Positions 37,579-45,810 of a stretch of 64,000 bases of DNA are shown here, one piece after another. The translations under genes were made by a program, and so were the position numbers. A model generated the notes under the pieces. The model was not told the DNA's origin. It made no database searches and saw only the letters and a program-made list of their open reading frames with translations. Source of the DNA: Pirellulales bacterium (GTDB lineage Bacteria > Planctomycetota > Planctomycetia > Pirellulales > Lacipirellulaceae); the NCBI GenBank assembly GCA_022841705.1, contig JALHQZ010000002.1, forward strand, positions 1,674,001-1,738,000, written 5' to 3'. Each line of letters begins with the position of its first letter. Positions within the stretch are counted from its first letter, which is position 1.

Positions 37579-38427
37579 TCAGATTTGGGGTAGGGGCCGT
37601 GTCCCGCGGCAGGTCGGATACCGCGTGCAGCCGAGGAAATTCTCTCCTGCTTTAGCGCCTTTCTTGGCGATTCGGGGGACCATCGCAGATCCGCAACTTG
37701 GGCAGACATGAGCTCGCGCCGCGGTTTGCGAACTTGCCAGTCCGCGCTGACTCGGGCCTGCGTTCTTGCTGACTTCGCCGATGATCTTCGCGAGTTGGGC
37801 GCCGTCAATCAGTTCAATCGGGTTCTGCTTGGCGAATTCGATGGCGTCCGGTGTGAAGCGGCCCGAGGTCGCGACGATCCCGCCGGCCGCTCCCTCGCTC
37901 GTGACCACCCCGAGCAATTCGCGGACGACCTTAACTCCCACCTGCCATTCTCGCCAATGTTTGCACTGGAGAAGCGTTAACTGACCCGCTTTGCGCAGCC
38001 GCAGATCAACGCCGCCATCGGGGCCCAAGCCACCAGCCGGCTCGACGGTAAAGCCTTGGCGCCGAAAGGCCTCGCCGAGGAGCGATTCAAAATCCTTCCA
38101 ATTGAGTTCCCGGACCGAGTCGACGCCGGTTTGCGAATCGAGCAGTTTTCGCTGGCGTCGTTTGCTCAGTTCAGCCGTGCCCCAGATCACAAGGACTATG
38201 GCGCCTGCAAGCCAGGCGTAGATCGTGGCGCCACGCGCCAGTCCCGTGAAGAGGTTGTGCGAAAATCCCGGCTCGGGAAATTGAGCCGATAGCCACACCG
38301 GAACCAGCCAGCGGATGGCGGCGAACGTGAGCGCAGCGAGCAGCGGACCAATCCACCACGGCGTCATCATCAGCAGTTCCAACAGCTCGGTGGCGAGGCT
38401 CGATTTCGCTTTGCGACGGCGCGCCAT
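37579..38427 (-). CDS. Membrane-anchored Mrr-type restriction endonuclease with zinc ribbon
   Basis: 282 residues from ATG 38427 (MARRRKAKSS). Two membrane helices (about 24-45 and 63-84) precede a PD-(D/E)xK Mrr domain: E119 in the first helix, D141 in GPDGGVDLRL, and Q154-C-K156 in LLQCKHW. A C-terminal topoisomerase-type zinc ribbon starts HVCPSCGSAMV and ends GCTRYPTCRG. Mrr domains cut modified or foreign DNA; membrane-tethered forms occur in defence islands. A second copy is broken at 43525-43961. The clamp-peptide protein gene (38602-39057) lies just upstream in the same direction. Confidence 0.88.
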   Translation of the reverse strand: MARRRKAKSSLATELLELLMMTPWWIGPLLAALTFAAIRWLVPVWLSAQFPEPGFSHNLFTGLARGATIYAWLAGAIVLVIWGTAELSKRRQRKLLDSQTGVDSVRELNWKDFESLLGEAFRRQGFTVEPAGGLGPDGGVDLRLRKAGQLTLLQCKHWREWQVGVKVVRELLGVVTSEGAAGGIVATSGRFTPDAIEFAKQNPIELIDGAQLAKIIGEVSKNAGPSQRGLASSQTAARAHVCPSCGSAMVPRIAKKGAKAGENFLGCTRYPTCRGTRPLPQI

Positions 38428-38601
38428 ACGGCTCCTGCAGGTTGATGGTTTACGATCCGCGCTGGCGAAGCACAGCAACCCAAATAGTGGCGTGTTGATT
38501 GGGTCAATGCAAGCAGCGCGTAACGAAAAATCGTTCTGCCGGGTGGGGGCTGCCGAGCAGCTCCAGTGCAGCCGACTCGTAAGCAAGCCGCTGGCTTGTC
38601 A

Positions 38602-39057
38602 TTAGAAGAGATCGAGTTGCTGCGCTGGTGATTTGCGAGCTTTTCGTAGTGTGGTGACAGTTGCGAGCACGAACTTGTGAAGCTCAGCGCTCGCTTCCGC
38701 CCCGAAGGCGCCTTCGTAAGCCTCCAGATACCCCTGAAAGCGGTTTCGCGCGTCATGGGCGCGCTGCTCCGCCGACCGGCGGTTCTTGTCTTTCTGCAAC
38801 GCGGATTGTGTCGTTCGGCCAGTGACCGGACAACAGCCCGATTTCTCCGCCCGAACATAGCCGTCAATTTCGACTGAGAGCTGGACGAGTTCGGTGATTT
38901 GGGCGGCCACGATTTCCAAGATTTCCCGGCGGCTCGGTCGGTAGCCGCCATCGGCGCAAATGCCGAAGACTCCCGCCTCGACCGCTTCGGGCGTCGGCTC
39001 GGGGAGCGGCGGTCGGGGGGGAATGGGCTCGGGAGGCGGCGATTGTTCGTCGTTCAT
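38602..39057 (-). CDS. Small paralogous protein ending in a sliding-clamp-binding-like peptide
   Basis: 151 residues. A Pro-rich start (PPPEPIPPRPPLPEPTPE) is followed by AGVFGICADGGYRPSRREILEIV, a CCPVTGRTTQSA loop, and a long charged helix (LEAYEGAFGAEASAELHKFV). It ends QQLDLF-COOH, which matches the bacterial beta-clamp-binding consensus QL(S/D)LF. The paralogue at 47837-48301 shares the layout (AGIFGLCANGCYRPSPRELREF, GCHPLSGKLARS, LGAYERAFGV) and ends QRELF. Function unknown; the tail suggests docking on DnaN at replication forks. A perfect inverted repeat covers its ribosome binding site. Confidence 0.75.
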   Translation of the reverse strand: MNDEQSPPPEPIPPRPPLPEPTPEAVEAGVFGICADGGYRPSRREILEIVAAQITELVQLSVEIDGYVRAEKSGCCPVTGRTTQSALQKDKNRRSAEQRAHDARNRFQGYLEAYEGAFGAEASAELHKFVLATVTTLRKARKSPAQQLDLF

Positions 39058-39060
39058 CGC

Positions 39061-39077
39061 CTCGTGCTTAGCACGAG
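39061..39077 (-). promoter_or_regulatory. Inverted repeat over the ribosome binding site of the clamp-peptide gene
   Basis: CTCGTGC-TTA-GCACGAG, seven perfect pairs with a three-base loop. It ends four bases before the start codon at 39057, and its right arm contains the GAGG ribosome binding site. It could be an operator or an mRNA hairpin that limits translation. Confidence 0.55.
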
Positions 39078-39338
39078 CGCACGTGCCGAGTCACGCGAAA
39101 TGTCAACGACGGCGCGCTAGTGCCGCAACCTAGAATTATCGGTTCCACCAGCTAGGAATTTCGCCCAATCTCGCCAGCCTTCCCAGTTGCTGATGAAAAA
39201 ATGCCCTTCCTCTGTCGGATGTCGGTTTTCTCACGGCGAACACTAACGAAGGAAGAGCGATGAGCGGGCAAGCAGCGAAGAACGTTTTTGACGGACGAAG
39301 TTTACAATAAAAGACTTGTCCGCGATGACGAGCTGCAA

Positions 39339-39626
39339 TCAGTCGTCCTTCGACTCCATTTGCTGGCACCACGAACAAAGCCCACCGTTATCGAGGGAGT
39401 AGATCAGCTCTGACCACGGAATGCCGGCTTGGCAGCGTTTGCACTCGCGTTCGTAGTATTGATCAATGACTTCCTTTTGAAAAACGTGTTGCTGTTTCGC
39501 ACTGAGCGCTGCGGTTCCCTTGGCGATAACCAGTTTGGTAATCCCTTCCGCAACCTCCGGGAGGAATCCACTTCGCACCAAATCCTCGAGGAATTTCTCC
39601 TTGTCAGCTTCTTCTGTATCATCCAT
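39339..39626 (-). CDS. Small zinc-ribbon protein
   Basis: 95 residues. An acidic helical N-terminus (MDDTEEADKEKFLEDLVRSGFLPEVAEGI) is followed by a C-terminal zinc-ribbon-like pair of knuckles, ECKRCQAGIPWSELI and GGLCSWCQQMES. I recall small proteins with this CxxC-IPWSE-CxWC pattern in many bacteria, without assigned function. It may regulate a neighbour or be an accessory of the island. The 280 bases between it and the clamp-peptide gene hold nothing clear. Confidence 0.65.
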   Translation of the reverse strand: MDDTEEADKEKFLEDLVRSGFLPEVAEGITKLVIAKGTAALSAKQQHVFQKEVIDQYYERECKRCQAGIPWSELIYSLDNGGLCSWCQQMESKDD

Positions 39627-39680
39627 TGCATCCGGCGCCTTGCGATGAAAATTGGACCCCTAAAAGTCGGTGGGACACCT

Positions 39681-39779
39681 CTAATCATACAGCACGTCCA
39701 CCGCTTCTTCCATTTCGATCGCCAACGGCTGAACATCCCGCCAGATATACTGACGGCTAGCGTACCTCGCCAATCTTCT
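39681..39779 (-). pseudogene. C-terminal tail of a second tyrosine integrase
   Basis: 33 codons read RRLARYASRQYIWRDVQPLA...AVDVLYD-stop, matching the end of the intact integrase at 40771-41817 (AGHSSSHYIWRYVQPSADQ...AVDELFD). The remainder of the gene is absent. It indicates an earlier or second integration event at this place. Confidence 0.75.
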
Positions 39780-39854
39780 GGCCTGCTGCCGCTATCCCAA
39801 ACCCGGTGGCGGGGGGCGCGTAGTCGACACATTGATGGGATTTGCTAGGATGCA

Positions 39855-40760
39855 ATGAACGCGAGCCACGACAACCCTCCCAAATGGAGCAGTGCGATGG
39901 ACCCCTCCCCGGTTGGCTACTGGTCGCTAACTCAGTTTCAGAAATTTTGTCTAGGATTCCTGGCGTTTTTTCTGATTGGGTTCCTATGGCACATCTTTCT
40001 CTTTCTAGACTTTGCTGAACACTGGCCTTGGGCGAAGCATGAACTGACCTTTCTCGTCGTTCATTGTTTCCTTTTCGCTCCCGCCTGCGGGCTCGTGTTC
40101 ACAATTGTTGATCGCAGTCTATTGCAGGAACTCCGCCTTTGGAAATACGGCATCCTTGTCGTGTTTTTGCTGTTGGTGCTCGGTCTTTGCTGCGTTGATT
40201 TTGTGAGGGGCTCACCCAATAAGCTATCGCCTGCCGTTGGGTTTCTAGAGACTTGGATTTTCATGTCGGCGATCGCAGTTTTCATATGGTACAGCCTGAT
40301 GGTTATCTTTGACCGGGACGCAGCGACGTTCGTCGTGTGCATCAGGCTCCTTTTCGCGGCGTCGCTCTTCACACTATGGATCCCATTTCGGGTTTACGCC
40401 GATGTGGTTGCCAGGTTCGCACCACACTTCAATGGCGCCGCGTTGAAAGGTGCCGTAGCGGGAGGCGTGGGTCCACAAGCGCAGTTTGCTTTGCTAGTCG
40501 CCTTTTTGTTCTTCACCACCTTCGCGATCTACGGCATCGCCACGTTTACACCAACCTATCTCCGCGAAGTGTCTGCGGGCACCGTGGCGGGGGCGACGAT
40601 ACTGGCATCGATAGCGCTAGCTGCCAACACGGGGTGGGTGAAGCATGCCTATAACGTAGTTGAGAAACTGGATGATTGGATGTTTCTTGCGTTGGGCATT
40701 GTCGCGTTTACGATGATACTCGTGTTAGCAAAGGGACTTTTCCGCGAAGTGGAACGCTGA
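39855..40760 (+). CDS. Multi-pass membrane protein, unknown function
   Basis: 301 residues with about seven membrane helices (for example FCLGFLAFFLIGFLWHIFLFL, YGILVVFLLLVLGLCCV, WIFMSAIAVFIWYSLMVIF, FALLVAFLFFTTFAIYGIA). No transport or enzymatic motif is recognisable. It sits between the integrase tail and the intact integrase, convergent with the latter (10 bases between stops), so it is accessory cargo. A membrane effector role is possible but unsupported. Confidence 0.65.
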   Translation: MNASHDNPPKWSSAMDPSPVGYWSLTQFQKFCLGFLAFFLIGFLWHIFLFLDFAEHWPWAKHELTFLVVHCFLFAPACGLVFTIVDRSLLQELRLWKYGILVVFLLLVLGLCCVDFVRGSPNKLSPAVGFLETWIFMSAIAVFIWYSLMVIFDRDAATFVVCIRLLFAASLFTLWIPFRVYADVVARFAPHFNGAALKGAVAGGVGPQAQFALLVAFLFFTTFAIYGIATFTPTYLREVSAGTVAGATILASIALAANTGWVKHAYNVVEKLDDWMFLALGIVAFTMILVLAKGLFREVER

Positions 40761-40770
40761 CGCGCGATCT

Positions 40771-41817
40771 TTAATCAAACAGCTCATCGACCGCTTTTTC
40801 CGTTTGATCCGCGGAAGGCTGCACGTACCGCCAGATATAATGGCTCGACGAGTGCCCCGCCATTTTTTGGGCGAACTGAATCCCCTTCTTCTCCGCCATC
40901 CGCCGCAGAGCGGTGTGGCGAAGATCGTGGGGCGAAACCGAAAAAGCTTCCTTCGCGGGCGCTTCGGCGTTCGCGTGCTTTGCGATCCGATTGAGCACCT
41001 CGGCGATATTCTGAATCGCCATCCGTTTACCGGTTTTAGAACGAAAGAGCGGGCCGGCTTCCCTGCCTCGTACCGCTAGATAACTCTCGAGGGCGTCGCG
41101 GGCCTCCTGCGGAACGAAGACCCGCTCGGTGATATTGTTCCCTTTCCGCTGCACTCGATGCAAGTGCTCATCGTGGTACTTCTCGATGTCGAGATTGGCG
41201 AGCTCGGAAACGCGGAGCGCCGTGCCAAGCAGCACCAGCAACATCGCCTTATCCCGAACGGCCGTCTGGTTCGCCCGCTTGTTGATCTTGAGTAACTGCT
41301 CGGCCGCCGATTTGAGCCGGGTCACCTGCACGTCGGTCAGACCTTTCCAGGTCGGTTCCTCGGTGGGAATGTCGGTCACCTTTTCGAGCGGGTACCCGGC
41401 GAGAAACGGCCGCTGGCGATGAACCCACCGGGCGGCGACGCGGAGCGTGGCGAGAATCCGGTTGATGGTGGACGGCGCCAGCGTCTGTCCTGAATGGGCG
41501 GATTTGGTTTTGCGCAGGTAGGAGACAAACCCCTTCGACACGCTTGGGGTCCACTGGTCGGGCTGGTCCCCTCCCGTCTGCTTGGAAAAATACTCCATGA
41601 AGCGGGTGAGGTCCGCCGCCTTCGCCTTGAAGGTGTTCGATAGCGGCTGCCCCACCTCGAGTCCCATGTAGAGGCTGAACCAGGCCACGAGACTTTGGCG
41701 GTGATTGGTGGGCAATAGGACTCCGGTATCCGCGTCCATCGCGACGATCTCCAGTTTCTTGGCGCTGCGGCGAGTGGCCGGGGCGCGCTTCGGGGGTGGG
41801 GCTTTCTTCCTCGCCAT
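40771..41817 (-). CDS. Tyrosine recombinase/integrase
   Basis: 348 residues. A basic start is followed by a SAM-like core-binding domain (about 40-140) and the catalytic domain: Arg in TALRVSELANL (R202), Lys near 225, HDLRHTALRR (H297, R300), GHSSSHYIWRY with His 322 and nucleophile Tyr 327 or 331. All catalytic positions are present, so it is probably active. It could have inserted the element at the tRNA-Met scar (48821-48867), though it lies 7 kb from it. Lys/Pro/Ala-rich N-terminus is typical of planctomycete integrases. Confidence 0.88.
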   Translation of the reverse strand: MARKKAPPPKRAPATRRSAKKLEIVAMDADTGVLLPTNHRQSLVAWFSLYMGLEVGQPLSNTFKAKAADLTRFMEYFSKQTGGDQPDQWTPSVSKGFVSYLRKTKSAHSGQTLAPSTINRILATLRVAARWVHRQRPFLAGYPLEKVTDIPTEEPTWKGLTDVQVTRLKSAAEQLLKINKRANQTAVRDKAMLLVLLGTALRVSELANLDIEKYHDEHLHRVQRKGNNITERVFVPQEARDALESYLAVRGREAGPLFRSKTGKRMAIQNIAEVLNRIAKHANAEAPAKEAFSVSPHDLRHTALRRMAEKKGIQFAQKMAGHSSSHYIWRYVQPSADQTEKAVDELFD

Positions 41818-42059
41818 GAGAGCAGTTTACAGCATTCCTATTCTTATTGCACGCATAATATCGGCTGAAAAGTTCCGCTGACCCACCTTAAATCGGTTCC
41901 CCCGCTCCTGTTTACATTCAATAAGGTAAATTATTGAATGTTGCGTGAACGGGGATGCTTGGAGCCTCCCGTCGAGATTTCACGCGGTCAAAGCTTGATT
42001 GGCTAGTTCCAGTAACTATTAGTGGAGAGGACACTCTTCAACTCAGTGGAGACGAGGTG

Positions 42060-42458
42060 ATGGCGAAAACAACCTTCGGCACAGTGGCGCTCCTGGTTAT
42101 CTGGATTGGTGCCTTGGCGACCGGGCAGGCGCAAGAGTATTGGGTTCCCTGCGAAAGCTCCCCTGTCGTGATGCCAAACGAGCACCTCGTGCCGTACGGC
42201 TGGTCAGCGCCCGCGGAAAGGGTTTACATTGGTCAGCCGCAATGTGAGTGCGTGCCTGCACAGCCACAGATTGTGCAACCAAAAACCTACCAGACCGTTA
42301 ACGCCTTAGGCTTTGCGCCGTACTTGGCCACGACGCACAATGGCCAGCTCGCCTTGGTGCGTGTTGGTGAACGAACGATTTGGGTTCTCACGGGCACTCC
42401 TGACAGCCCGCAATGGACGCCAATCGCATTCCCTGCTGGCGACAATAAGCCGCTTTAG
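42060..42458 (+). CDS. Small exported protein
   Basis: 132 residues from the ATG at 42060, with GGAG upstream and a signal peptide following (MAKTTFGTVALLVIWIGALATGQAQ). The mature part contains CESSPVVMP, a CECVPAQPQ segment and two short beta-like repeats (LGFAPYLATTHNGQLALVRVG, ERTIWVLTG). No family known. The frame extends upstream to 41955 without signal-like features, so the later start is preferred. Confidence 0.6.
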   Translation: MAKTTFGTVALLVIWIGALATGQAQEYWVPCESSPVVMPNEHLVPYGWSAPAERVYIGQPQCECVPAQPQIVQPKTYQTVNALGFAPYLATTHNGQLALVRVGERTIWVLTGTPDSPQWTPIAFPAGDNKPL

Positions 42459-42528
42459 TATTTCTCGAACAGCAGTGAAACCGGTGGAAACGACAGAAAA
42501 ACAACCGCTTGAAACTGCGTCGAAGAGC

Positions 42529-43320
42529 ATGACAACGACTCAACCCTCAAAGGGCCAGGGCCCGAATGGGACCGCGACATCGCGGCGGAGCGAATCCGCG
42601 ATCGCGTGGTTCATGAACATCGACGGGTCAAAATTGGGAGGTGGGCTATTGCTCGCGCTCTTGGTTTTCGTGGGAACCGTTGGAAGAGATTCCTATCGCG
42701 ACCACAGCAATCAGCTTCGCCGGAACGCTGAGATTCGACAAGAAATCAACTTTCGACTGGAGCAAGTTGAGCCTGACGATGACCCGGTAAACAAGATCAA
42801 CATCATCAATGGAGCCACCGGAGGTTCACTCTATGATGAGTTCGGCCGGAAACCATTGGCGAACCTCTTGATACAGCTCAAGGTGAGGTCATCCAAGAAC
42901 ACGGCCGAAAAAATTGATCGCGTTCTCGAGCAGTGTCCCCCGGGAGCAGGAAAGTTCGAGGTTTCGGACCTCAAGCTTGCCCTGAATAGTTCGATGAATG
43001 ATTACGCTGACCACGGTTTCTCGCTGGTAACGATCACGGCGATTTTTTTGACCTCGGCGACCATTCTCGTCGGCGGTTTGGGGGCCGCTTCTACCGAACC
43101 TCTCAAGCGGGCGGTGTCACTGATTGGCTTAGTCATCGGGGCTAGTTGGTTCTGCTGTGCTCTGGAAGCCGTTCAAGGGTGGCCATTCGTTTCGATCACG
43201 GCGGCTGTGACGTCCTTGCTTTTCCCGATTATTTTTGTGGGCTTCTGGTTAATTTCATTTATCGCGCATGGGACCACGGGCGACGAAAAACCTAAGGTTG
43301 ATAGCGGAGCCCCCCATTAA
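42529..43320 (+). CDS. Membrane protein with extracytoplasmic loop, unknown function
   Basis: About 263 residues from the ATG at 42529; an in-frame GTG near 42483 is the alternative. A first helix (LGGGLLLALLVFVGTVG) leads to a soluble region of about 120 residues, then three helices (FSLVTITAIFLTSATILVGGLG, AVSLIGLVIGASWFCCAL, VTSLLFPIIFVGFWLISFIA). No motif recognised. It follows the small exported protein by 70 bases and may share its transcript. The truncated Mrr gene runs towards it from the other side. Confidence 0.55.
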   Translation: MTTTQPSKGQGPNGTATSRRSESAIAWFMNIDGSKLGGGLLLALLVFVGTVGRDSYRDHSNQLRRNAEIRQEINFRLEQVEPDDDPVNKINIINGATGGSLYDEFGRKPLANLLIQLKVRSSKNTAEKIDRVLEQCPPGAGKFEVSDLKLALNSSMNDYADHGFSLVTITAIFLTSATILVGGLGAASTEPLKRAVSLIGLVIGASWFCCALEAVQGWPFVSITAAVTSLLFPIIFVGFWLISFIAHGTTGDEKPKVDSGAPH

Positions 43321-43524
43321 AAATTGGGAGCTTTTCTTGGTAGGCCCTAAATTGCAGAACCTCAAGCGACAAGTCGCGGGGCGTTTTGGGGGCCGCGCGA
43401 AGCTGATTTTGGAACCCACCCTATTTTGCAGAGATTTGGTGGCTCACGGCGGCGACGTGCCCATCGGCGAGGTATCGGGCGTCCTCTCACGGCACCGACG
43501 TGCCCAACAACCCCCAAACGAGCG

Positions 43525-43961
43525 TCAACTGGCCTGCCTTCCGCAATCGGAGGTCGACTCCGCCATCGGGGCCAGCGCACCGTGTAACCTCGATGCCTAA
43601 AGGTTTCACCGAGGAGTGCCTCGAACTGTTTCCAGTCGAGTGCGCGGAAAGGCTCGATGCCTGTCGGCGAATCCAACAATTTTCGGTGTTGCTGTTTGGT
43701 GATTTCAGCGGTGCCCCAGATCATGAGAACAACGCCGCCGGCCAGCCAAGCGTAGATCGTCGCGCCACGCGCTAACCCCGTGAAGAGGTAATGCGAAAAA
43801 CCCGGCTCGGGAAATTGAGCCGGCAACCATGCCGATATTAGCCAACGAACAGCGACAAACGTCAGCACCGCAAGCAGTGGACCGATCCACCACGGCGTCA
43901 ACATCAACAGCTCAAGGAGGTCGGTGGCAAGGCTCGATTTTGGGTTGCGACGACGCGGCAT
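43525..43961 (-). pseudogene. Truncated, frameshifted copy of the membrane Mrr nuclease
   Basis: MPRRRNPKSSLATDLLELLM through two membrane helices to FRHRGYTV is very close to the intact gene at 37579-38427. The frame then shifts; in the next frame GPDGGVDLRLRKAGQLTLV continues and homology ends near 43525. The catalytic QxK strand and zinc ribbon are lost. Confidence 0.85.
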
Positions 43962-44236
43962 GGCGACCCACTTTTCATTGAGGCTACTGGCTGGCGTTGA
44001 TTCATCGTTCCAATTCCCTCAGCACATCGAGGATGTCGTCAATCGGCGGAGGCGACGCGAGACAAATCAATTGCATCGCGGCATAATCTTGACGGCAAGC
44101 ATGCTTGCCCGTCCCTCGATCCATCGCATTGATGCTTTATTGCCACTACCTTCTGGAATGCTCAACGCCTACAGCTTAGACTCTAAATTTCGGCAGCCAA
44201 TTGCGCCGGGCCGTCATCTTGTCGTAGTATTCAACC

Positions 44237-45304
44237 ATGGAAGTGACTTTAACCCCATCAGCGATTCCCGACGGCAGGGCCGTGACGGTCTGTCCGTCAA
44301 CGGTAACGCCGGAGAAACTTATCCAACTGTTGACTGAAGATGAGTGGGAGCAATTCGTCTTGGAATGGTCTGAAGGATTCGATCCGAAATACGCCCACGT
44401 CGACCGAATCGGCGGAGCTGGGGATAAAGGGCGTGACGTGGTCGGTTACTCCGACAGCGATCTCAGCGTCTCCCCCATCGATCTGTACCAATGCAAGCAC
44501 TACGCACATCCGCTACGCCCAAGCGACATCTGGGTGGAGCTGGGGAAACTTTGCGTCTTCACTCAGCGTGGAGACTACCGCATTCCTCGGCACTACCGAT
44601 TCGTCGCTCCCAAGGGGGTGGGAACTTCGCTGGCAACCTTGCTGGTAAAGCCGGATGAGTTAAGGCAACAACTCGTAGCGAATTGGGCGGACAAGTGCGA
44701 AACGAAGATCAGCACCAAGCAGTCGTTCCCGCTTACTGGTGAGCTGTTGGCATACGTCCAAAGCTTCGACTTTAGGATCGTCGGGTATATCCCGGTCTTG
44801 CGAATTCTGGATCAGCATCGGCGCACGCCTTACTGGCATCAGCGATTCAAGCGGGACCTTCCCTCTCGCCCAAGCCCAGATGCGGCGCCGAGCGGCGTGC
44901 AGTCGCACGAGCTGCGTTACGTTGCGCAGCTCATGGAAGCATACTCCGATCACTTAAAGGCTTCAGTTCCCAGCCCTGAGGCCCTCACCGCCCCGGAGCT
45001 ACGCGAGCATTTTTCCCGCGCCCGCAATGACTTTTACATGGCCGACAGCCTCAACCGCTTCTATCGAGATCAGTTCCCTTTGGGAGCTTTTGAGCACGTC
45101 ATGAAGCAGGTCTACGATGGTGTCGTCGAAACGGCGCTTGCCGAACATGCCAACGGCTATCGACGCGTGATTGCGACGACTCAACAGGCGGTCAACGTGC
45201 CGCTGGCAGGTTCAGACTATTCGCCCTACGTCGAGGCAGGTGACAAAAAAGGCCTCTGCCATCATCTTGCCAACGCTGACAAGATTAAATGGGTGCAATC
45301 ATGA
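44237..45304 (+). CDS. ABC-3C system protein with N-terminal Mrr-like nuclease domain
   Basis: 355 residues. The N-terminal 130 residues form a PD-(D/E)xK restriction-like fold: acidic helix (EDEWEQFVLEWSEGF), D67 in GAGDKGRDVVGY, and Q85-C-K87 in DLYQCKHY. The C-terminal 90 residues (FYMADSLNRFYRDQFPLGAFEHVMKQVYDGV..., CHHLANADKIKWV) match the conserved C-terminal domain of effector components in ABC-three-component (ABC-3C) systems, predicted to join effectors to the ABC ATPase. It is the first gene of three overlapping ones. Predicted role: DNA cleavage on activation by the ATPase complex. Confidence 0.85.
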   Translation: MEVTLTPSAIPDGRAVTVCPSTVTPEKLIQLLTEDEWEQFVLEWSEGFDPKYAHVDRIGGAGDKGRDVVGYSDSDLSVSPIDLYQCKHYAHPLRPSDIWVELGKLCVFTQRGDYRIPRHYRFVAPKGVGTSLATLLVKPDELRQQLVANWADKCETKISTKQSFPLTGELLAYVQSFDFRIVGYIPVLRILDQHRRTPYWHQRFKRDLPSRPSPDAAPSGVQSHELRYVAQLMEAYSDHLKASVPSPEALTAPELREHFSRARNDFYMADSLNRFYRDQFPLGAFEHVMKQVYDGVVETALAEHANGYRRVIATTQQAVNVPLAGSDYSPYVEAGDKKGLCHHLANADKIKWVQS

Positions 45305-45810
45305 GTTTGCCCCATTTTTCTGCTGACGCCTGGAAATACGTTTTCAACACGCCGCTGGAAAGCGGCTTGCGCTGCACGATTTTGCTCGTGGCCGGCTATC
45401 CTGTGCGCTGTGACCTCCAGCGTTTGGCGCAGTACGAGTACTTGCTCGTGCATTCCGGCGACGTTGACAACGGTCCGACAAGTCTTCATCCCGCCGGACC
45501 GCACCGAGCGGGCGAGTTGCTTGTGCGACGTGGCGTCATTGAGCGGGGGCTGCACTTCATGATGACCCGCTCAGTGATTTGCCGACAACTGGACGACAAT
45601 GGCATAAGATTCTTCGCAGGTGAGTGGGCAATACCTTTTCTCGATAACCTCCAGTCAGAATACACAACTGCGATGCGAGAACGAGCTGCGTGGGTGGTCA
45701 CAACGTTTGCGAGTTTGTCGGATGACCAGTTGAATCAGTTCATGCGGTCAAACTGGTCTAATTGGGGTTCCGAATTCTCCGACGATTTTTTCCTGGCGGC
45801 GCATTTGTAA
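45301..45810 (+). CDS. ABC-3C middle component
   Basis: 169 residues from the ATG at 45301, which overlaps the upstream stop (ATGA). Content fits ABC-3C middle-component proteins: small alpha/beta winged-helix-like protein with HFSADAWKYVFNTPLESGLRC, ELLVRRGVIERGLHFMM and a C-terminal YTTAMRERAAWVVTTFASLSDDQLNQFM helix pair. It probably bridges nuclease and ATPase. The stop overlaps the next start by one base (TAATG), so the three proteins are made together. Confidence 0.8.
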   Translation: MSLPHFSADAWKYVFNTPLESGLRCTILLVAGYPVRCDLQRLAQYEYLLVHSGDVDNGPTSLHPAGPHRAGELLVRRGVIERGLHFMMTRSVICRQLDDNGIRFFAGEWAIPFLDNLQSEYTTAMRERAAWVVTTFASLSDDQLNQFMRSNWSNWGSEFSDDFFLAAHL

